From NCBI RefSeq assembly GCF_000517105.1, contig NZ_KI912151.1, positions 768,460-832,459 of the forward strand: DNA of 64,000 bases, read 5' to 3'. This DNA comes from Fischerella sp. PCC 9605. Lineage in GTDB: Bacteria; Cyanobacteriota; Cyanobacteriia; Cyanobacteriales; Nostocaceae. Shown in pieces: positions 1 to 10,212 of the stretch (position 1 is its first letter; every line of letters begins with the position of its first letter). The position numbers were made by a program, and so were the translations under genes. Below the pieces are notes generated by a model that was not told the origin of the DNA, searched no databases, and saw only the letters and a program-made list of their open reading frames with translations.

Positions 1-1579
1 GATCTGAAAGAAATTTCAGATTTGCTTGTAGCATTTGGTATGCGTCGCCAGCCGGAAAATGAGGAATGTCTCTACCAATCACTCGGGGAATTGGTCTATC
101 TAGACCTTCTACAGGAGAACTGTATTTGCTATTTCTGCTCAAGTTAGGAATCACTCCCAGCAGGGTGTATTGAAACAGTTCTCTGGCTTCTTTAACAGTC
201 TTAATGGAGCGATCGATCAAATCTAAAGTTAAGGCAGAAATTACTCCCAGCAAGATACCGAAAACTCCTCCACCCGCCAAAATGAGAGCTTTTCGAGTAC
301 CACTTGACTCCTCTGGTATTATGGCAGGGGAGATGATACGAGCATTTCCAATATTTTGGTTCTCTGCTACTTTGATTTCTTGCAATCTTGTCAAGAGTGT
401 TTCATAAGTTGTTTGAGCCGCTTTCAGCTTCCGCTCTAGCTCCCGTTGAGTCTGTTCTAGCTTAGGTAAAATCTTGGTGCGTTGTTTGTAAGCAGCCAAT
501 GTATTATTCAGTTCAGCGATTCGTTTTTCCAAACCGACGCGTTCTTTTTCTGTGCTGGCTAAATCTTCAATTAGCTTTTGTCGCACCTGTCCCATCTGTA
601 AATTGCTTACAGAGATTTGGCGATCGTCACCAGCTACCTGATTTATCCGCTCTTTGAGCAAGCTGTTGAGAGAAGCAATTTTTTCTTCTAAATTGAGAAT
701 AGTAGGGTGTCCAGGAAAATAACGGCTGCGTTCAACTGCCAGCTGAGCTTGCGCTTCCTGAAGTTGAACAAGTACTTGCTGAGTTCCAGGCACTTGACTC
801 AAGTCTGCTGCGACTACAGCTTGCTGTGGGTTATTGACTTTGGCCTGATTTTGTAACTTTTCCAAGCGAGCAGTCACATCAACTAGTTGAGCTTGTGATC
901 CAGCAATTTCATCTTCCAATTTGGAAATTGTGTTGACGGCTGCGTTTGCTTCTTCTTGCAGAACAATAACGTTGTTTCTCTCTCTGAATCTACGCAGGGC
1001 AAATTCAGCTTTTTGGACAGCTTCCTCTGTTTTCGGTAATTGCTCCAATATAAACTTGCTAGCTGAGACAGCTTCAGCCCGATTAGCCTGTACGTTCTGG
1101 TTGATGTAATTGTCAATTACTTGATTGACGACCTTTGCCGCCATTTGAGGATCTTTATTTGTATACGAAATTTCCAGGACGTCTGTGCCTTTAACACTTT
1201 CTACTTTTAGTTGTTTTATTAAATCCTGGGTTTTGATCGGTTTACCCTCGTTATCTTTTAAGTCAAGCTCTCTGATAGTTTCCTCAATAACAGGAACAGA
1301 TGTAACTATTTTTGCCTGAGTATCGATGGGACTATTTGTATAAAGTAGAGATTCCAGTCGTCCTATATCTTCGCCCAACCCTGTTAGTGAGGAAGTATTA
1401 TTCGTCTTAATTAAGAGACTTGCCTCTGCTTTGTATGTGGATTTCAATGAAAGTGCATATAGCAATGCAAGGGTGAAAACCGTTCCAAAAACCCCTACTG
1501 CTGCTACCCAGCGCCGTTGCAGGACAAGCCAGTATTTTTGAAAATCTATCTCTTCAAAATTTGGTCTAGATTCCATCAT
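1..1579 (-). CDS. Wzc/GumC-like polysaccharide chain-length protein / tyrosine autokinase (partial, 3' end off window)
   Basis: Inner-membrane polysaccharide co-polymerase controlling exopolysaccharide chain length and export. The open frame covers about 526 codons and runs off the left edge. It starts at a double ATG (1579 and 1576). Visible order: a short cytosolic N-terminus, a first membrane segment at about residues 15-40, a Wzz domain, a long coiled-coil periplasmic region (GNVR type, about residues 200-390), a second membrane segment rich in Gly/Leu at about 430-450, then a motif close to AYQMLQANLKFL just before the edge, which in the family precedes the BY-kinase Walker domain. The kinase domain itself is outside the window, so autokinase function is inferred from family architecture. 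It points the same way as the zinc-ribbon gene upstream at 2057. No clear ribosome binding site is visible before the double ATG. Confidence 0.9.
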   Translation of the reverse strand, partial: MMESRPNFEEIDFQKYWLVLQRRWVAAVGVFGTVFTLALLYALSLKSTYKAEASLLIKTNNTSSLTGLGEDIGRLESLLYTNSPIDTQAKIVTSVPVIEETIRELDLKDNEGKPIKTQDLIKQLKVESVKGTDVLEISYTNKDPQMAAKVVNQVIDNYINQNVQANRAEAVSASKFILEQLPKTEEAVQKAEFALRRFRERNNVIVLQEEANAAVNTISKLEDEIAGSQAQLVDVTARLEKLQNQAKVNNPQQAVVAADLSQVPGTQQVLVQLQEAQAQLAVERSRYFPGHPTILNLEEKIASLNSLLKERINQVAGDDRQISVSNLQMGQVRQKLIEDLASTEKERVGLEKRIAELNNTLAAYKQRTKILPKLEQTQRELERKLKAAQTTYETLLTRLQEIKVAENQNIGNARIISPAIIPEESSGTRKALILAGGGVFGILLGVISALTLDLIDRSIKTVKEARELFQYTLLGVIPNLSRNSKYSSPVEGLDRPIPRVIGRDIPHFPAGDAYQMLQANLKFLSD

Positions 1580-1631
1580 GGCTGATTATTGATTGATTCG
1601 ACTTTTTAATTCAATTGAACTGGCAAATCTG

Positions 1632-2057
1632 TTAGTTGAGAAGTCCGAAATCCTTGCTGCTTTTGGTGCCAAGCATCCTTGCATGTCTGCGAGTAAATTC
1701 GCTCACAGTTGGATTGCCCTCGGGGTGGATGACTCCCATAGCTTGCTGCCAAAGTTCTGGAGATGCTACCGATACATTATAAGTAGAGCCACACTTTTTC
1801 ACGTGATACCATTTTGTTCGTTGGCACTGTTTACACCAGAATTCTTCTAACCATTCTCCTTGTAGAGACACTGTAGTTTTAGTAGCCACCAGAAGAAGTG
1901 CTGTCTGCCGTCCCATGCCCCTTTGCTGGAGTTGTCCTGGGCGATCGGCAAACAAAGGATACTTTTGACTCACACTATCGAGATAGCATCCATGAATTGG
2001 ACAATAGATAGCTCGTCGCTTTGAACGCTTGCGATTTCTGTCACATCTTCTTTCCAA
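1632..2057 (-). CDS. Small zinc-ribbon-like hypothetical protein next to exopolysaccharide gene
   Basis: Unrecognised function. A perfect AAGGAGGT sits 4 nt before a TTG at 2057, so I start there (141 aa) instead of at the upstream start at 2135 in the same frame, which lacks such a site. The protein begins with a very basic stretch (RRCDRNRKRSKRR), followed by a CPIHGC motif and, about 70 residues later, a CKQC motif. Together these look like a four-cysteine zinc ribbon. The middle part is rich in Gln and ends in WYHV; the C-terminus has charged residues and no membrane segment. It lies 53 bp upstream of the Wzc-like gene on the same strand, so co-transcription with exopolysaccharide functions is likely. 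A regulatory or RNA/DNA-binding role is only a guess from the basic tail plus zinc ribbon. Confidence 0.7.
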   Translation of the reverse strand: MERRCDRNRKRSKRRAIYCPIHGCYLDSVSQKYPLFADRPGQLQQRGMGRQTALLLVATKTTVSLQGEWLEEFWCKQCQRTKWYHVKKCGSTYNVSVASPELWQQAMGVIHPEGNPTVSEFTRRHARMLGTKSSKDFGLLN

Positions 2058-4093
2058 TTTGACCTCCTTGATAGGTAAGTAAATAAGATACAAGAGTTTA
2101 GAGTTTGGGTTGTAAGCACTGAAATTAATTGTCAAACCCCGTGAGGGAAATTAATTAGTTGATTTTTTTAAGCGACCTTTACTTTTAAATACATTAAAAC
2201 AACGAATAAATGCTTATGAAGTTAGTTGTTTTGGAGGTAGCACCCATGAGAGCAAAAGCAGTTGCCACATTTATGTTTAGAATTTTTAAAATTTGCTGAT
2301 TTTTGATTACACGCTCTCTGCTACTCGACCATCTTGACTTGCAACAATGCAATAAAATACAAAGATGGTTACGTTGGAGGGACTGAGATCAAAATAGACC
2401 ATCGAAGCCCAACTCCATTAATCCATTTAAGATTTTAGTTACTCATGATATAGTTAGTCGCTCTTTTTTTGAAATCAAAGAACAGTAGCTGTAGCAAGGC
2501 CATCAAAAGAAGCCGATAAAAGTTAAGTATTTAAATAGACGTAGATGGTATTTTTTTGCATCAGTAGATAAATTCCCCTGTCTAACCTTATTCATCTCTA
2601 AGCCTCATGTATTACACTTTACTCTGCTACTATGTTTTTTTAGATAAAATTAACAGTTACGGGAATTCAGTTCTATCCAAACTATTCGTAAGTAGCTTCC
2701 TCAGGGTTACGAGTATTAAATTTTGCATTATGCTTGGATTTATACTTGGATTTGATAAATGCACTTTTAGCCTGCGATTGGCATCACCCTTAAATACTGA
2801 GTTGCTAAATTTCTTGCAACTCTCTATACTTTTGTTTTCAATCAATAAATCATACAGCATATACATACCAAAAATTTAACTTTTTGTACAGAATTGCTTA
2901 GAATCAGTATGATTGAGGTTTTTTCGCTAGTTAACAGCCTTGACAAGGCTATGTCTAGTAGATCTAACAAGCAAGAATCTGTGGAAATATAGCAGATTAA
3001 GTAAGTTAAGTAAAAAATGAATGAAATATGTAGCAAGCGTGCGTTTATTTGTGAAAATAGCAGGTAAAGGCAGACTTTTGACAGAGTATTTTTTGACATG
3101 ATTGCTGAGCAAAACACAGGTGAAATCAACTGAGTCAAACTACGTCAATCCGTGAAAACTGTTTTTTTACTAGTTGCTGTCTGAAATATTACTTAGAAAA
3201 TTATAACTTTTTTTGAGATGTGCTCAATAATATTATTAGTCTTCACAGAATCTTAAAATACTCTTAGTCAATATTAAATTGCTGAATAGCTTTGTAGTTT
3301 TGCTTATGAGGCTCAACTGCTTCAAAATATTGATATTACTGCGTTTGCTGCAATTTAGTCTAGCTAATTACATCAAGATTTTATTACTGCAAACAGTTCA
3401 TGGAGCGCCTGTACAAAGCAGACAAAAGAGTCTTTAAATCATAAATTAGCAAGAAAACAGATTTCTGCAAACATAACCAATTTCTCTTACTTTAGTAGGA
3501 TGCAATTATTGACCAGATGAATATCTAGTATTGACAGTCAAAAATAATACATATAAAAAAAGAAAAAAGAGTTAAATTATTTACATATTAATTTTATATT
3601 AAGAATTGAGAGCGGGATTTATTGAAAAGATTACTATGCAATTAAATATACTGTGCATTAATGATACCCCTTAATTTAAAGGCTGCTAATGTCAAGATTA
3701 AAAATACTTTCAAAGGAGAATATGGTATTTAAAACTGATTGCAGTTATCTATATTCTTGAAAGAGTACCTATAAAGCCAATTAATGATACTTGGTACTTG
3801 GTAATCAATTCAATCTACTTTATATCTAAAGTTCTATAACTATAGGAAGAGATTTGCTCACCTCTGCTAGGCATTGCTAAATTTGGTGACTAGCAATTGA
3901 TAATCAAAAGTTAAACAAGAGTTAATGCGAGTTTCGGAGTAAATTTAAAACTGGTATGAACTCCAGGGTAACTGATCTGTTGAGGTCGCTTGTGACTTCA
4001 TTTTGAAACATCTTAAACAGTTGGCTATGCAAGTTGTCAAGGAGGATACACCCTGCTAGACTGAATCAATATGCAAAGCGCTGTATGTGAAAT
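2058..4093. other. 2 kb AT-rich region without a convincing gene
   Basis: This stretch is strongly AT-rich and broken by stops in all frames. The few open frames of 60-98 codons on both strands overlap one another and are Leu/Phe/Ile/Ser-rich in the way random AT-rich DNA is. Apart from one tiny ORF with a good ribosome binding site (2246-2299) I see no feature. It probably contains the promoter region of the minus-strand exopolysaccharide genes. Confidence 0.5.
2246..2299 (+). CDS. Possible 17-residue leader-like peptide
   Basis: A GGAGGT at 2233-2238 is followed after 7 nt by ATG, giving MRAKAVATFMFRIFKIC and a stop. The peptide is basic and hydrophobic. It could be a leader peptide, a membrane-active small protein or the stump of a decayed gene; nothing downstream on the plus strand is open. 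The only support is the ribosome binding site and spacing. Confidence 0.2.
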   Translation: MRAKAVATFMFRIFKIC

Positions 4094-4858
4094 TCAATTT
4101 TTGAAAAAAATCTCATAAGGCAAAAAGAAACGCTCTAAAAAGCCGCTAGGTAACATACTAATTTGAGAACGGTAAGTTTTAATAGCTTGTTTTTTTCTGT
4201 CTTTAACAGAATCAATCGTTAATCGGTAAGCATTAGCTATATCCTCAGACTTTAGCTCAAAATACAGTGGATTTTGCCAAAGCATCCAAATTGGATATTG
4301 TAATAGTTCAACCTAGATTCCCGATGCGGCGATCGCTTCTTTGACCAACTGATAAGTAGCCTCATGATCCCCGTGAACATCTTTTCTATGGGGAACATAA
4401 ACCTCTTCTGGCATAAACAATCGCAATCTTTGAGCTAACTGATCGATTATATGTTGGCGTTGGTCATTAAGCAGATATTGCAAAGAGCCATCTATTTGAT
4501 TGAGAAAGTGAGTTTGAGAATTTGCAACTCTCAGAATGTCTAGGGCATTCAAAGCCTCTCGCTGGCGAATTTCTGCGATCGTTTCTGCTTTAATCCAGTC
4601 GGGTCTGCCATAGCGTCCATCGGTGAGAAAGACGACCTCTACAGTTACTCCTAGTGACCGTTTGAGGGCAATCATTCCACCACAGCCCAGAGTTTCATCA
4701 TCCTGATGGGGAGAAAATACCATTGCTGATTTTTGGCTAACTGCTATTGGCTGACTTTTAAAATACAAAATCCAGTGATACAACATATCAGCATTAATAG
4801 AGCGAATTTTAGCTCTGAAAATTCCTCTTAACTTACTAACTATTTGTCTGGTTTTCAT
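4094..4858 (-). pseudogene. PIG-L (LmbE-like) deacetylase interrupted by a single in-frame TAG
   Basis: Zinc-dependent N-acetylglucosaminyl deacetylase family (PIG-L/LmbE/MshB). The first 181 codons (4858-4316) contain the family metal site SPHQDDETLGCGG near residue 50 and the second histidine motif HGDHEA near residue 164. A TAG at 4315-4313 follows ...AIAASGI, and the same frame then continues without shift (VELLQYPIWMLWQNPLYFEL...) to a proper stop at 4094. The joined product would be about 254 residues, normal for the family. The gene therefore carries one nonsense mutation and no other lesion. Either it is a very young pseudogene, or the N-terminal fragment with both metal motifs is still made, or the TAG is read through or is a sequencing error. 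Its position near the Wzc-like gene suggests surface sugar modification. Confidence 0.85.
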
Positions 4859-6311
4859 ATTTCGTTATGCGTGTCTTTTTTGTAGTTATTAGGATTATTT
4901 TCTCTCTAATATTTCGATCTACAGCAGTTTTTAATTGAATGTGGTACATTCAAACCTTGCTCCCTGCCCCTCTCCTTACTAATGACAAGGGTGCCCAATA
5001 GGGCTGAGTGAGGTTGTGTTCTATTTAAATGACAATCATTAATTATACAAATATTTCTTTGGTATGATTAGCTATCACATACTCTCAAGTTTTTCTTGCC
5101 ATGATTTTTGACTTTGAAGCAAGAAGGCTGACAATCAGCCAAATCTAATTTTGATTTCTGGAACAAAAGATTTTTTTTAAAAGCAGATCAAAATCGTCAT
5201 GCAGAACCACACTTTATGCATAGGTGACATTGGGCTGAAATCATTATGAATACAAGGCATCAGACACTTTTACCGCTACTCTCTGAACAGGAAGTGCAAA
5301 TAATTTTCACGCAACCATTTGCGATTTCTCTAAACTTAGGAATACTAATATCAAATCATTATATTAAAGATGTGAACGCTCTTTTTGTCAAGGTATGGGA
5401 GCATTTTATAAGAAAATTCTACGTATAGCAATAAAATATCATATTTACCTATAAACTCTGTATTAAATGAGCATTTACCCACTCACGGCAACTGGCAAGA
5501 AGTGAGCTTGCTGAGGCAGTTGTATTGTGGTTGACTTGCACTCTCTGGTTTTGACCAACATCTCAATCATATTTAGTCTTGGGCAAGATATCTTAGGTTG
5601 TTGCAGCGATTTGTCAATCACAGCCTCATACCTGAACGACAATCATCTCCAAAATTTACTGCATTGCTTGAGTGAGGCAAAGATATCTTGAAAATGAGCG
5701 AGATATCAGTTACTATTCACAAGATAAAATATTTCAGATTTGTGAATTTCAATCGTGAGTTGAAACCGATATTTGAGTATCTACCATTATCATTCGCTCT
5801 TGCTGAATGTAGTCTTTAATGTTCGATTGCATAGGTTTGAGTAACTTCAACCGAGTAGTAATATCAGTTTCCTGAAGCCAAAGGGTTAAGTCTACCGAGT
5901 TTCAACCAATTCAGCTTTGACTACTGTGAGTTTAAGCCCAAGTCATCAGCCAGGAATAAATCTTAATCCATGCCGATTTGGCAACTCCTGACCTCAGACA
6001 ACGGAACAAAGCTCAGATAAATTTCCATGCCAATTCAACCATCTAGTTCAGTTCAAAACATCACTCCTACAACTACAGCAGATAGTTGCTGAACCTGGAG
6101 ATGACGATTCGATTCACTCTCAACCTGGTCAAATGAAGCAGTTATGTTCCACGCGAACATGCTTAATCTGTGCGTAAACGACATTTATGCGGAATTATAA
6201 CGAACCGCAATTTAAGTTGTGGACTTACGCAATCGGTCAAATGCCAAATTCCAGGTTTTCGCTTCTGAAGGGACGCTACCAATTTCACTTACACACCTGA
6301 GGAGTTAAATT
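4859..6311. other. 1.45 kb region with no supported gene
   Basis: No frame shows convincing coding character. A 60-codon plus-strand ORF at 5246-5428 has no ribosome binding site and no recognisable motif. On the minus strand about 5890-5740, one frame reads as roughly 50 protein-like residues (…LWLQETDITTRLKLLKPMQ…) ending in a stop, which could be a decayed gene remnant, but I cannot identify it. The last 100 bases are the leader of the beta-helix gene, with GAGG at 6300-6303, 8 nt before its ATG. Confidence 0.4.
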
Positions 6312-7997
6312 ATGGCCCAAGAGTACTTCGTTTCTGGGACAGGCAATGATAACAACAATGGCTTGAGTGAGACGAGCGCGTTTAGAACACTCCAAACAGC
6401 AGTAGATCGGCTACAACCAGGCGATACGCTCTACGTTATGAATGGGACTTACACTCAGAGCGATCCCAACAAAAGTCTGGTGGAAATTGTCAACAAGAAT
6501 GGCTCAGAGGACAAGTGGACAACCATCAAAGCTTACTCAGGACACACGCCTAAACTGAAAGTTAAGGGCAGCAATGGAATTCACATCGCTGGATCATCTT
6601 ACGTAAAAGTTGAAGGACTTGACTTAGAAGGCAGCAAGGATGAAGTTACATTAGACTATGCTAGGCAAGAGCAAAACAATTTCAATAACCCCGTCACTAA
6701 TAGCTCTGGCATTAGCATTACTCCATCGTACGATCGCTCTGGGATAAATGGCTATTCTCACCATATTGTCATCAGCGACAACAAAGTCCGTAACTTCACG
6801 GCTGCGGGTATTGGAGCCGAAAAAGCAGACTACGTCACGATCGAAAAAAACACCGTCTCTGGAAACTCCTGGTATTCACCTCTAGGGACTAGTGGAATAG
6901 GCATTATTTACAGCCGAAACACAGACAACAACACCAATGACTACAAGTTCATTATTCGAGACAATGTCGTTCATGATAACAAAAATCTGATCGCGTGGTC
7001 GGAGGTAGGCAAAATTAATGAAGGACATGGCATCATCATTGACGATGGACTCAACACCCAAGCAAATTCAACAGGTGAACCCTACAACGGCAAGACATTA
7101 ATTGCAGGTAACACTGTCTACAAAAACGGCGGCTATGGCATTCAAGCCTACAGTAGTTCCAATGTGGACATTGTCAACAACACCACTTACCAAAATTCTC
7201 GCAGTCCAGAACTGAGTGGGACTGGAGAAATTGTGGCACTCAATTCCAAGAATGTGCGTGGTTACAACAATATTATGTATACGACGCCCGATCGTCGTGC
7301 CAATGTGGTCTGGGAATCTGAAAACGTTATCTTTGATCGCAACCTCGCCTACAACTACAAAACTGGTGAATTCCGCGCTTCAGACGATCCAAACGCTCAG
7401 GGGTTGCAAAATATCTTGGGTGAAGATCCAAAATTTGTAGACCCTGAAAATGGTAATTTTGCCCTCCAATCCGGAAGCCCCGCCATAGATATGGGTTCCG
7501 ATACCTTCAATGGTGTTGTCAAAACAGACCAACTTGGCAATGCCCGTCCACAGGATGGTGATGGCAACGGTAGTGCAATCACCGATATTGGAGCCCTTGA
7601 ATTCGGGACAAAATCAGCCTCCAGTGGCAATGCTACTGTTATGGGTGTCAGTAAGAGTCCTTCTTCCATCACTGAGGGAACAGAGGATGATACTCTCACT
7701 GGTACTGGGAGCAGCAATCAAATCCTGCCTAAACAAGGAAATGGTTCTATTTCCAATAATAGGGGAGATGACGTGCTCACAAATGGATATGGTAAAGATC
7801 GCTCCTTATATGCTGACAAAAATTCTGGTCAAAGCGATCGCATCTTGCTCAACTACGGTAGTGGTGATTGGTCAGCTAACCATCAGAATAAACCTTTTGG
7901 CAGCGATAATAGCTTCATTGCGGATACGAGCGGCAAAACAACCTTAGGTAAAGATACTAAATTAGACTTTACGAAGGTACCGAGTTACTTTGGCTAG
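6312..7997 (+). CDS. Right-handed parallel beta-helix protein with degenerate RTX-like C-terminus
   Basis: 561 aa, probably a secreted polysaccharide-binding, lyase or epimerase-like protein. Residues 4-50 (EYFVSGTGNDNNNG...TLYVMNGTY) match the DUF1565 start of many beta-helix proteins. Residues about 90-350 are Asn/Gly/Ile-rich ladder repeats typical of right-handed parallel beta-helices (PbH1/NosD type). Around 370-430, the motifs DPKFVDPENGNFALQSGSPAIDMG and DIGALEFG resemble the end cap of choice-of-anchor proteins. The last 130 residues carry weakened nonapeptide-like motifs (EDDTLTGTGSSNQ, GDDVLTNGYGKD) resembling RTX calcium repeats. There is no N-terminal signal peptide, which fits type I secretion with a C-terminal signal. 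No catalytic residues are assignable. A GAGG site precedes the ATG. Confidence 0.85.
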   Translation: MAQEYFVSGTGNDNNNGLSETSAFRTLQTAVDRLQPGDTLYVMNGTYTQSDPNKSLVEIVNKNGSEDKWTTIKAYSGHTPKLKVKGSNGIHIAGSSYVKVEGLDLEGSKDEVTLDYARQEQNNFNNPVTNSSGISITPSYDRSGINGYSHHIVISDNKVRNFTAAGIGAEKADYVTIEKNTVSGNSWYSPLGTSGIGIIYSRNTDNNTNDYKFIIRDNVVHDNKNLIAWSEVGKINEGHGIIIDDGLNTQANSTGEPYNGKTLIAGNTVYKNGGYGIQAYSSSNVDIVNNTTYQNSRSPELSGTGEIVALNSKNVRGYNNIMYTTPDRRANVVWESENVIFDRNLAYNYKTGEFRASDDPNAQGLQNILGEDPKFVDPENGNFALQSGSPAIDMGSDTFNGVVKTDQLGNARPQDGDGNGSAITDIGALEFGTKSASSGNATVMGVSKSPSSITEGTEDDTLTGTGSSNQILPKQGNGSISNNRGDDVLTNGYGKDRSLYADKNSGQSDRILLNYGSGDWSANHQNKPFGSDNSFIADTSGKTTLGKDTKLDFTKVPSYFG

Positions 7998-7998
7998 G

Positions 7999-8020
7999 CA
8001 GTTTAGTTTTTAAACTGTTT
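7999..8020 (+). terminator. Weak hairpin-plus-T terminator after the beta-helix gene
   Basis: CAGTTTA and TAAACTG form a 7-bp stem around a short T-rich loop, immediately followed by TTTGATT. It starts 2 bp after the stop codon of the beta-helix gene. The stem is AT-rich and the T run short, so termination strength is uncertain. Confidence 0.4.
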
Positions 8021-8030
8021 GATTGTTCGT

Positions 8031-8055
8031 AGAGGCACGGTAACGCCGTGCCTCT
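8031..8055. terminator. GC-rich hairpin between convergent genes
   Basis: AGAGGCACGG and CCGTGCCTCT form a perfect 10-bp stem with a 5-nt loop between the convergent beta-helix gene and aspS. It belongs to the dispersed GTAGAG...CTCTAC palindromes seen at several places in the window. It could act as a bidirectional terminator. Confidence 0.5.
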
Positions 8056-8167
8056 AACAGAATATCTGTTGCAAGCATCATAGAATTGGTAGCAGATCAA
8101 CGCTTGAAATTGGGCGATCGCTCCTTTTCTAGGATGAGCTTCTCAGATATTCTGGTTATTGGCATTT

Positions 8168-9952
8168 TTAGGATTTCGGCTTATGAGTCGAAGCAACGTG
8201 TAATTCTTTCAACTGCTTAACATCAACACCTGAAGGTGCATCCGTCATCAAACAACGTGCTTGCTGTGTCTTTGGAAATGCGATCACATCTCGAATCGAT
8301 TCTTCCATGGCCAACAACATCACCAATCGATCTAAACCATAAGCGATACCACCGTGAGGCGGAGTACCGTATTCAAACGCTTCCAACAGGAAACCAAATT
8401 TATTGTGTGCTTCCTCAACAGAAAGTCCGATCGCATCAAATACTTTTTCTTGAATTTCCCTTTGATAAATCCGCAGACTACCACCGCCAACTTCAAAACC
8501 ATTAAATACCAAGTCGTAAGCTTGGGCGCGGGCAGTCTTCAAGTCATGCAAATCATCAGGATGGGGTGCAGTAAACGGGTGATGCAGTGCTTCTAGACGC
8601 TTTTCCTCTGCATTCCATTCAAACATTGGGAAATCTGTAATCCAGAGCAAGTTTATTTTTTCCGGATTGATTAACCCGAACTCCCTAGCCATGAACTGGC
8701 GCAGCCTATCTAAGGTTTTGTTAACAGTAGCAGCGTCACCAGCACCAAACAACAATAAATGACCTGGTTTAGCATCTGTGCGATGTAAAATTTCCTGTTT
8801 TTGCTCTGCGGTGAGGTTGTCTTTAATCGCACCGATGGTATCTATGTCTCCATTATCTCTCACGCGGATATAAGCTAACCCTTTAGCACCGGCCTCGTTA
8901 GCTTCTTTGAAAACGTCACCGCCTGGTTTGATCCTGACATTAGAAATTACATCGCCCTCGGGGATGGGGAGGATTTTGACGATCCCACCACTCTTCACAG
9001 CATCATGAAAGACTTTAAAACCACAGTCTTTAACAATATCCGAAACATCAACTAGTTCTAAGTTGTAGCGTGTATCAGGTTTATCGCTGCCGTAGCGTTC
9101 CATTGCCTTGGCATAGGTGAGACGGGGAAAGGGACGCTGTAACTCGATGCCTTTGACAGTTTTGAAGATATGACAGACTAATTTTTCGTTCAACTCGATA
9201 ATTTCTTCTTGGGACATGAAGCTTATTTCCATGTCCAACTGAGTAAATTCCGGTTGTCTGTCGGCGCGTAAGTCTTCATCGCGAAAGCAACGGGCGATCT
9301 GGTAGTATCTGTCAAAACCGGATACCATCAGCAACTGTTTGAATAGTTGGGGTGATTGTGGTAAGGCAAACCAATCTCCGGGGTTAACACGACTGGGAAC
9401 CAAATAATCCCGCGCACCTTCGGGAGTAGAACGAGTTAGTATAGGAGTCTCGACTTCAACGAAACCTTCGACATCTTCTAAATAGCGACGCATGGCTTTA
9501 ACGACTTGATGGCGCAGTTGCAGGTTATGCGCCATTTGTGTGCGCCGCAAATCTAGATAACGATACTTCAACCGCACGTCTTCTCGCACCGGATCGGTTT
9601 CGGTGGTGGATACTTGAAAAGGTAACTGCTTACGGACAGCGTTGAGCAATTCTATATTGTCAGCGTAGATTTCGACTTCGCCTGTAGGTATACGGCTATT
9701 CAAAGATTCTTCGGGGCGTTGTGATACCCTGCCTATCACTTTAATTACATATTCATTTCGCAGAGTATTTGCCTCAACGTAAGAATCCGGGGTGCGTTGC
9801 GGATCGCTGACTATTTGAACAATGCCAGAGCGATCGCGTAAATCTAAAAATATCACACCCCCATGATCGCGGCGACGGTCTACCCATCCGTATAAGGTGA
9901 CAATTTCTCCAATGTGTTCTTTTCGGAGTTCGCCGCAATAGTAAGTTCGCAT
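8168..9952 (-). CDS. aspS: Aspartyl-tRNA synthetase
   Basis: Class II synthetase charging tRNA with aspartate in the cytosol. 594 aa is the normal bacterial length. The order is standard: N-terminal OB-fold anticodon-binding domain ([20 protein letters not shown]..., with [11 protein letters not shown] at about 21-31), the catalytic core with [13 protein letters not shown] and [11 protein letters not shown], the bacterial GAD insert in the middle, and motif 3 ([14 protein letters not shown]) near residue 535. Whether it also charges tRNA-Asn (non-discriminating type) cannot be decided from sequence inspection alone. It stands alone, with dispersed repeats upstream and a convergent gene downstream. 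Confidence 0.98.
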   Translation of the reverse strand: MRTYYCGELRKEHIGEIVTLYGWVDRRRDHGGVIFLDLRDRSGIVQIVSDPQRTPDSYVEANTLRNEYVIKVIGRVSQRPEESLNSRIPTGEVEIYADNIELLNAVRKQLPFQVSTTETDPVREDVRLKYRYLDLRRTQMAHNLQLRHQVVKAMRRYLEDVEGFVEVETPILTRSTPEGARDYLVPSRVNPGDWFALPQSPQLFKQLLMVSGFDRYYQIARCFRDEDLRADRQPEFTQLDMEISFMSQEEIIELNEKLVCHIFKTVKGIELQRPFPRLTYAKAMERYGSDKPDTRYNLELVDVSDIVKDCGFKVFHDAVKSGGIVKILPIPEGDVISNVRIKPGGDVFKEANEAGAKGLAYIRVRDNGDIDTIGAIKDNLTAEQKQEILHRTDAKPGHLLLFGAGDAATVNKTLDRLRQFMAREFGLINPEKINLLWITDFPMFEWNAEEKRLEALHHPFTAPHPDDLHDLKTARAQAYDLVFNGFEVGGGSLRIYQREIQEKVFDAIGLSVEEAHNKFGFLLEAFEYGTPPHGGIAYGLDRLVMLLAMEESIRDVIAFPKTQQARCLMTDAPSGVDVKQLKELHVASTHKPKS

Positions 9953-10090
9953 AGTTGTTAGTTCTTAGTTACCAAGCTAGACAAAACAAGTAAATTTCAA
10001 ACCTTTTCATTATCTAGCATCACTTGCAATTCTAGTAATTCCGGTTAAAAAAAGATGAATAATTTCTCTAATAGGAAAGGGTGTAGGGGT

Positions 10091-10197
10091 ATAGGGGCAA
10101 TGGGCAACAGGCATGGGGCATGGGGCATGGGGCATAGTAAAAATCAGTACTTTAATCCCCAATCCCCAATGCCCAATTCCCAATCCCCAATTCTTTA
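10091..10197. repeat. Dispersed heptad repeat, left copy of an inverted pair
   Basis: Runs of GGGCAAT/GGGGCAT heptads lead into a unique 20-base core (CATAGTAAAAATCAGTACTT, 10133-10152), followed by CCCAATC/CCCAATG heptads. The same element occurs in opposite orientation at 10676-10795. It lies between aspS and the 134-aa coiled-coil gene. Confidence 0.85.
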
Positions 10198-10212
10198 CAC
10201 CCTTATTTAAGA

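Noticed and set aside
204-1109. Plus-strand and alternative-frame ORFs inside 1-1579
   Set aside because: They are shadows of the Wzc-like gene, which reads continuously on the minus strand with family motifs.
2607-3138. Overlapping ORFs of 61-98 codons on both strands
   Set aside because: Mutually overlapping, low-complexity Leu/Ile/Ser composition, no ribosome binding sites; typical of AT-rich non-coding DNA.
5246-5428. 60-codon plus-strand ORF
   Set aside because: No ribosome binding site, no motif, and surrounding DNA is non-coding.
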